Below are positions 33,329 to 36,637 of a DNA stretch of 36,637 nucleotides, in pieces. The DNA comes from Streptomyces sp. G-G2. Lineage in GTDB: Bacteria > Actinomycetota > Actinomycetes > Streptomycetales > Streptomycetaceae. The stretch spans positions 1-36,637 of the forward strand of contig NZ_JASISO010000063.1 of NCBI RefSeq assembly GCF_030063135.1, in the 5' to 3' direction. Under the pieces are notes generated by a model, which saw nothing but the letters and a program-made list of their open reading frames with translations, made no database searches and was not told the origin of the DNA. A program made the position numbers and the translations under genes. The stretch's first letter is position 1. Every line of letters starts with the position of its first letter.

Positions 33329-33363
33329 CCAGCCTCGCCGGCGTTTGAGGCGCCGCCGGAGGC
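33329..33363 (-). repeat. 35-bp interspersed repeat, copy 3 (inverted)
   Basis: Reverse complement matches copy 2 at 33 of 35 positions. Together with copy 2 it can fold into a stem with a 65-nt loop, acting as a bidirectional terminator between convergent genes. Confidence 0.85.
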
Positions 33364-33718
33364 GAGGCGGCGGGGTGGCTGGACACGGTCCCGGGCCGTC
33401 GGCGATTGAGGTGTCGGAGGAAAGCTGAGAGGGCATCGGGCAATGCGGCGGGTGGAATTACCGGGGGGCGGGCGGGAATTGGAATGCCGCTTCGGACCGG
33501 GCGGGTCGCGGGGCCGAAAACAATTGCCCGGCGGAACTCGGCGGCCGGAACGACTGTCGGCAATCCGTGACACAAGCGTGACCCGGATTGGACGAACATG
33601 GGGGCGTGCCGCTGACGCACGACTGCCGCGGTCCGGACGGCGATCCGGCACGCGGCAGTCGGTGGGAGCAAGGCTGGGGCGGGATGGCTGTGCGTACCGG
33701 CCCCGCCCCGACGGGGCG

Positions 33719-34780
33719 TCAGCCGCCGGTCACCGGGCGGGCCGAAGGGTTGCGCCCGGCCCGGTCGCGGTCGGTGTGCGCGGGGCGGCGGCTGCCCGCG
33801 GGGGTGACCGGAGTCCGCTCCGAGCGGATGACGTGCGGCCGGGCGGCCGCGTGCGGGGCCGCGGTACGTGCGGCCGCGACATGGCCGGCGGCCGCCCCCG
33901 CGGGCACCGGGGCGGGCTCCTCGGCCGCGGGCAGGGCGGCACCGGCCGCCCGCTGGGCGAACACCTTGGCCTGCGCGGACAGCGGGGCGACGGACACGGG
34001 AACGGCGCCGCGGCCGCCCTGGCGGCGCAGGCTCCAGGCCACTCGCTGCTCCAGGATGAAGGCCTCGGCCCGGGCGATGAACGGCTCGAACCAGGGCAGT
34101 GCCAGCAGCACCAGCACACCGGCCGCCCAGCCGAGCAGCACGTCGCTGACCCAGTGCGTACCGAGGTAGACGGTGGTGGCGCCGACGCTCAGCGCGACGA
34201 CCGCGGAGACCAGTGACAGCACTCGCCGGGTGACCACGGTCGAGGCCAGGTAGGCCAGGATCCCCCAGGTCACGACGGCATTGGCGGTGTGGCCGGAAGG
34301 AAATATATCCCCGCCGCCGAACATCTCGGCGGAGCCGATCTGGGTCGCGTAGTGCGGACCGAGGCGGCCGAGGCCGAGCTTCACGGAGCCGACGGTCACA
34401 TTGAGCGCGAGCAGGGCCACGCCGAGGGTGATCAGCGGGCGCAGGGTGTGCTGGCGCCAGCAGCGCCAGCCCAGCCACGCCATGACCATCATCGAGGTCG
34501 GGCCGCGCTGGCCCAGGACCACGAGGTAGTCGAGGAAGGCGTGCAGCTGCGGCCACTGCTCGTAGGGCCGGAAGAACATGAGCTGCCAGTCGAGCCGCAC
34601 GATCCACGAGGTGGTCAGCACCGCGTAGACGATCGACAGGTAGAACACGAGCGTCGCCCCGAAGAGCACGACACGGTGCCGGCTCATCTGCGGCACTTGC
34701 AGATGAGCCGGTCGTTCCGGTTCCCGGTCGAGGCGGGCGAAGACCCGCTCCAGACGGGTGAAAATTTGGTCAGTACGCAC
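33719..34780 (-). CDS. PAP2-superfamily membrane phosphatase
   Basis: 353 residues. Start GTG 34780 (VRTDQIFTRLERVF) is preferred; ATG 34842 is in frame. The three phosphatase motifs are present: K-x-G-L-G-R in VKLGLGRLGPHYA, FPSGHTANAVV with the PSGH core, and YLGTHWVSDVLLGW with catalytic His. About six membrane helices. The C-terminal 100 residues are Ala/Pro/Arg-rich and disordered, probably cytosolic. It may dephosphorylate lipid phosphates such as undecaprenyl pyrophosphate or phosphatidic acid; sequence does not decide. TAACGT (minus, 34793-34788) lies 7 nt before the GTG, suggesting a leaderless message. Confidence 0.9.
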   Translation of the reverse strand: MRTDQIFTRLERVFARLDREPERPAHLQVPQMSRHRVVLFGATLVFYLSIVYAVLTTSWIVRLDWQLMFFRPYEQWPQLHAFLDYLVVLGQRGPTSMMVMAWLGWRCWRQHTLRPLITLGVALLALNVTVGSVKLGLGRLGPHYATQIGSAEMFGGGDIFPSGHTANAVVTWGILAYLASTVVTRRVLSLVSAVVALSVGATTVYLGTHWVSDVLLGWAAGVLVLLALPWFEPFIARAEAFILEQRVAWSLRRQGGRGAVPVSVAPLSAQAKVFAQRAAGAALPAAEEPAPVPAGAAAGHVAAARTAAPHAAARPHVIRSERTPVTPAGSRRPAHTDRDRAGRNPSARPVTGG

Positions 34781-34787
34781 CCAATCG

Positions 34788-34793
34788 ACGTTA
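34788..34793 (-). promoter_or_regulatory. Possible -10 box, leaderless PAP2 transcript
   Basis: TAACGT on the minus strand, 7 nt before GTG 34780. No clear -35 at normal spacing. Confidence 0.35.
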
Positions 34794-35056
34794 CCGCCCG
34801 CCGATGGGCCGCCCGGTCGATTCCCGGGCTTTGTGATGACCATGTGATGTGGAGTTGGTCTCGTTGGGGGCTTTATTCCCCGCAATCCGGCAATGGTTCG
34901 AGGCTATGGCGACCGCCCTTGATCCACAGCTCCTGAATAAGGTGACATATTTATCCGGATTTTATGGGCCCACGCTCAATTGTTTTGCACAAAGATGGTT
35001 CGGAATTCCCCATTCCGTTGCAGCTGGGCGACTAGGGCACACCCGCGACGCACCCG

Positions 35057-36235
35057 CTACGGCGGCCCCGAACCGTTCAGCCACCAGGCCCCGTAGGCCG
35101 CCGACACCAGCGCCAGAGCACCCAGAACCGCCACCGCCCGCCCCGTCCGCCACCGGGCCAGGGCCGCCGCCACCGGAAGCAGCAGCGGGAAGGCGGGCAG
35201 CAGCAACCGCGGCTTCGAACCGAAGTACCCGGAGGCACACAGTGCCAGCGCCACCACGATCCCGCCGTAGACCAGCAGCGCCACGGGCTGGCGCTGTTCC
35301 ACGCACGCCCGGCACAGCCACAGCACCAGCAGGACCCCCGCGATCAGGCCCAGACCGGCGGGGAACGCGGCGGAACCCAGCCGGGACCCGATGAACCGGG
35401 CGAAGGCCCAGCCCCCGTCGAACCCGTTGCCCCAGCCGCCCTGCACGTCCAGGTACCCGAACAGCCCGCGCCCGGTGCGGGCGCCGACCCACAGCACGTA
35501 CGCCGCCGCCCCCAGCGGGGCCGCCACCACCCCGGCCGCCATCCGCCAGGAGCGCTCCCCGCGCCGCCGGGCCAGTGCGGCCGCCACCCACACCGCCGCG
35601 ACCACCGCCGCCCCGACCGGCCGGGTCAGCCCCGCCAGCGCGGCCAGCGCGCCCGCCCACAGCCAGTGCCCGCGCAGGACCCCGTACAGGGCCCAGGCGG
35701 CCAGCGCCGTGAAGAGCGCCTCGCTGTACGCCATGGACTGCACGATCCCGACCGGCAGCGCGGCCCAGAGCGCCGCGGCCAGCACCCCCGCCCGGTGCCC
35801 GTACAACAGGTCGGCCACGGCGAAGATGCCCCAGGCCGCGGCCAGCGACGCCGTCCACGCCACCACCAGGCCCGCGTCCCCGTACGCCAGCCCGGTCGGC
35901 GCCGCCACCGCACGCTCCAGCCACGGCAGCAGCGGGAAGAACGCCAGATTGGAGTGGACGTCGCCATTGGCCAGCACCACCTGGTACCCGTACCCCCCGC
36001 CCGCGACCCGGGCGTACCAGAGGGAGTCCCAGCGGGCCGACAACAGGGTGTGCGGACTACTGCCCGCCGCCAGCCCCCACACCGCGAGCGCGGCGAGCCC
36101 CAGTGCGCGGACCGCCGCGAAGACGGCGAGCGCGGGCGCGGCGCGGCGAAGGGCCGGGCCGCCCGGGAGACGGAGGGGAGGCCGGTTCCGGTCGGGCGGC
36201 GACGTGGCGGACAGGGGCGGAGCGTGCTCGTTCAC
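35057..36235 (-). CDS. Multi-pass GT-C glycosyltransferase, mannosyltransferase-like (PIG-V type)
   Basis: 392 residues, about nine or ten hydrophobic helices. Start GTG 36235 (VNEHAPPLSATSPP); the open frame above it has no support. Seen: ARWDSLWYARVAGGGYGYQ near the first loop, the GT-C acidic motif in the WDS region, VHSNLAFFPLLPWLERAV, and SMAYSEALFTALAAWAL. These fit polyprenol-sugar-dependent mannosyltransferases related to PIG-V. It may mannosylate a lipid or cell-wall glycan; substrate not shown. Before the start there is no ribosome site, but GATAAT (minus, 36248-36243) lies 7 nt upstream, again suggesting a leaderless start. It is 276 nt upstream of the PAP2 gene on the same strand. 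Confidence 0.82.
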   Translation of the reverse strand: MNEHAPPLSATSPPDRNRPPLRLPGGPALRRAAPALAVFAAVRALGLAALAVWGLAAGSSPHTLLSARWDSLWYARVAGGGYGYQVVLANGDVHSNLAFFPLLPWLERAVAAPTGLAYGDAGLVVAWTASLAAAWGIFAVADLLYGHRAGVLAAALWAALPVGIVQSMAYSEALFTALAAWALYGVLRGHWLWAGALAALAGLTRPVGAAVVAAVWVAAALARRRGERSWRMAAGVVAAPLGAAAYVLWVGARTGRGLFGYLDVQGGWGNGFDGGWAFARFIGSRLGSAAFPAGLGLIAGVLLVLWLCRACVEQRQPVALLVYGGIVVALALCASGYFGSKPRLLLPAFPLLLPVAAALARWRTGRAVAVLGALALVSAAYGAWWLNGSGPP

Positions 36236-36242
36236 AGGGTCG

Positions 36243-36248
36243 ATTATC
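36243..36248 (-). promoter_or_regulatory. Possible -10 box for the GT-C gene
   Basis: GATAAT on the minus strand (five of six to TATAAT), 7 nt before GTG 36235; expected transcription start at the GTG. Confidence 0.4.
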
Positions 36249-36504
36249 CGGGCGCGCGGGCCGGACCACGGCCGTGACCAGGCAGCTACCGGGCCCCCGA
36301 GCGGTGGCGCACGGCCCGGCGGGAGCAAGGCCGGACCGTGATCGGGGTGAGAGGTTGACCACGTGAGCGATGGCCCGAACTCGCGTACGCTGTCCGTTCA
36401 CTCGCGCGCCGATGCCGGACCCCGTGGGACGCCGCCGATCCGCGGCCGTCGGACGCTGGTCCGCTGGTCCGCCGGTGCGGAGGGTCCACCTGGGAGGTAG
36501 ATGC

Positions 36505-36637
36505 ATGTCGGGGACGAACACCCTCCGGCAGCGGCTCGGCGCGCTCGCGGGCGGCGCCGACCGCTGGGCCGTGCTGGCCGTCCTCTGCGTCAGCCTGCTC
36601 CTCGTCGCGCTCGACGCGACGATCCTGCACGTCGCCG
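36505..36637 (+). CDS. DHA2-type MFS exporter, N-terminal part only
   Basis: 44 residues before the window ends: MSGTNTLRQRLGALAGGADR, then the first membrane helix WAVLAVLCVSLLLVALDATI, continuing LHVA. The ALDATIL-x-VA pattern is the first-helix mark of 14-helix drug exporters (EmrB/QacA type). GGAGG (36493-36497) lies 7 nt before ATG 36505; an out-of-phase ATG at 36501 is too close. A candidate -10 TACGCT (about 36395) has no -35. Divergent from the GT-C gene. Confidence 0.85.
   Translation, partial: MSGTNTLRQRLGALAGGADRWAVLAVLCVSLLLVALDATILHVA

Larger units (their letters stand above)
33202..33411. repeat. Cluster of 35-bp repeat copies and fragments
   Basis: Besides the two full copies: a 3'-side fragment GCCTCAATCGCCGGCGGGGC starting at 33202, a copy lacking the middle (GCCTCCGGCGGGGCTGG, 33279-33295), and an inverted fragment GGCGATTGAGG (33401-33411) that mirrors the 33202 one. 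The order is roughly nested-symmetric around 33300. Confidence 0.75.
33132..33718. other. Convergent intergenic region full of interspersed repeats
   Basis: A 587-nt gap between the Rpf-like gene (rightward) and the PAP2 gene (leftward). 33202-33411 is filled with copies and fragments of the 35-bp repeat. 33430-33600 is less GC-rich sequence without a recognised gene. The rest up to the PAP2 stop shows nothing clear; a 193-codon frame at 33588-34169 is an antisense shadow of PAP2. Confidence 0.6.

Noticed and set aside
33202..33411. Repeat cluster as CRISPR or attachment site
   Set aside because: Copies are inverted, partly deleted and unevenly spaced; no integrase or tRNA is near.
33588..34169. 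193-codon frame rightward at the PAP2 3' end
   Set aside because: Mostly antisense to PAP2, whose PSGH and His motifs are clear on the other strand.
31371..34607. A 1078-codon open frame on the minus strand
   Set aside because: It only extends the 272-residue gene upstream through intergenic DNA and antisense of the Rpf-like gene; composition beyond 32189 is Arg/Pro-rich shadow, and GTG 32189 has its own ribosome site.

Overview
The window looks like chromosomal core from a Streptomyces or a close relative. It is very GC-rich, many genes start with GTG, terminators are GC hairpins without T-runs, and most proteins have the sequence character of Streptomyces orthologues. The backbone recN - pyrG - Nudix - parA - (small RHH protein) - scpA - scpB - rluB - cmk - der keeps the order known from other actinobacteria, for example the recN-to-der stretch of Mycobacterium tuberculosis. 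Other gene sets lie between these core genes. No rRNA, tRNA, CRISPR array, prophage or biosynthetic cluster was seen. The only mobile-element trace is the first 57 bases, which encode the N-terminus of a leftward transposase cut by the window edge.

Layout. 1-3270: transposase fragment, recN (DNA repair) and a GT4 glycosyltransferase. 3394-8428 (minus): PucR-type regulator, FAD-linked oxidase and GH15 trehalase-like hydrolase. 8842-11216: pyrG and an ADP-ribose-type Nudix hydrolase. 11547-14779: a STAND/TPR protein with an altered P-loop, then alanine dehydrogenase. 15139-20383: chromosome organisation block of ParA, an overlapping ribbon-helix-helix-like protein, ScpA, ScpB, and a pseudouridine synthase with a very long Gly/Ser/Tyr/Gln repeat tail. 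20439-24050: four-gene NAD operon pnuC-nadR-nrtR-draG behind a perfect palindrome that covers its promoter. 24053-25767 (minus): YcgL/RlaP-like nucleotidyltransferase, Rieske lipoprotein and DUF952 protein. 25942-30660: YidB-like protein, then tyrA, cmk, a 1-acylglycerol-phosphate acyltransferase-like gene and der. 30686-36637: two unknown proteins, an Rpf/LysM secreted protein, a repeat-filled convergent gap, a PAP2 phosphatase, a GT-C membrane mannosyltransferase-like protein and the start of a DHA2-type drug exporter.

How genes work together. The NAD operon couples uptake of nicotinamide riboside (PnuC), its conversion to NMN and NAD (NadR), a sensor-repressor (NrtR) and removal of ADP-ribose from proteins (DraG). 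The genes overlap by 4 nt each, so they are probably translationally coupled. NrtR family members respond to ADP-ribose-type ligands, so the product of DraG could feed back on the operon. In the segregation block, ParA and the RHH-like protein overlap by 16 nt and precede ScpA/ScpB, partners of SMC. That suggests a ParA-type partition pair working alongside condensin.

The most interesting items are the NrtR operon with its operator and the K-to-T change in the NadR kinase P-loop; the ParA/RHH pair; the low-complexity tail on the pseudouridine synthase; a family of 35-bp interspersed repeats; and a set of genes that look leaderless.
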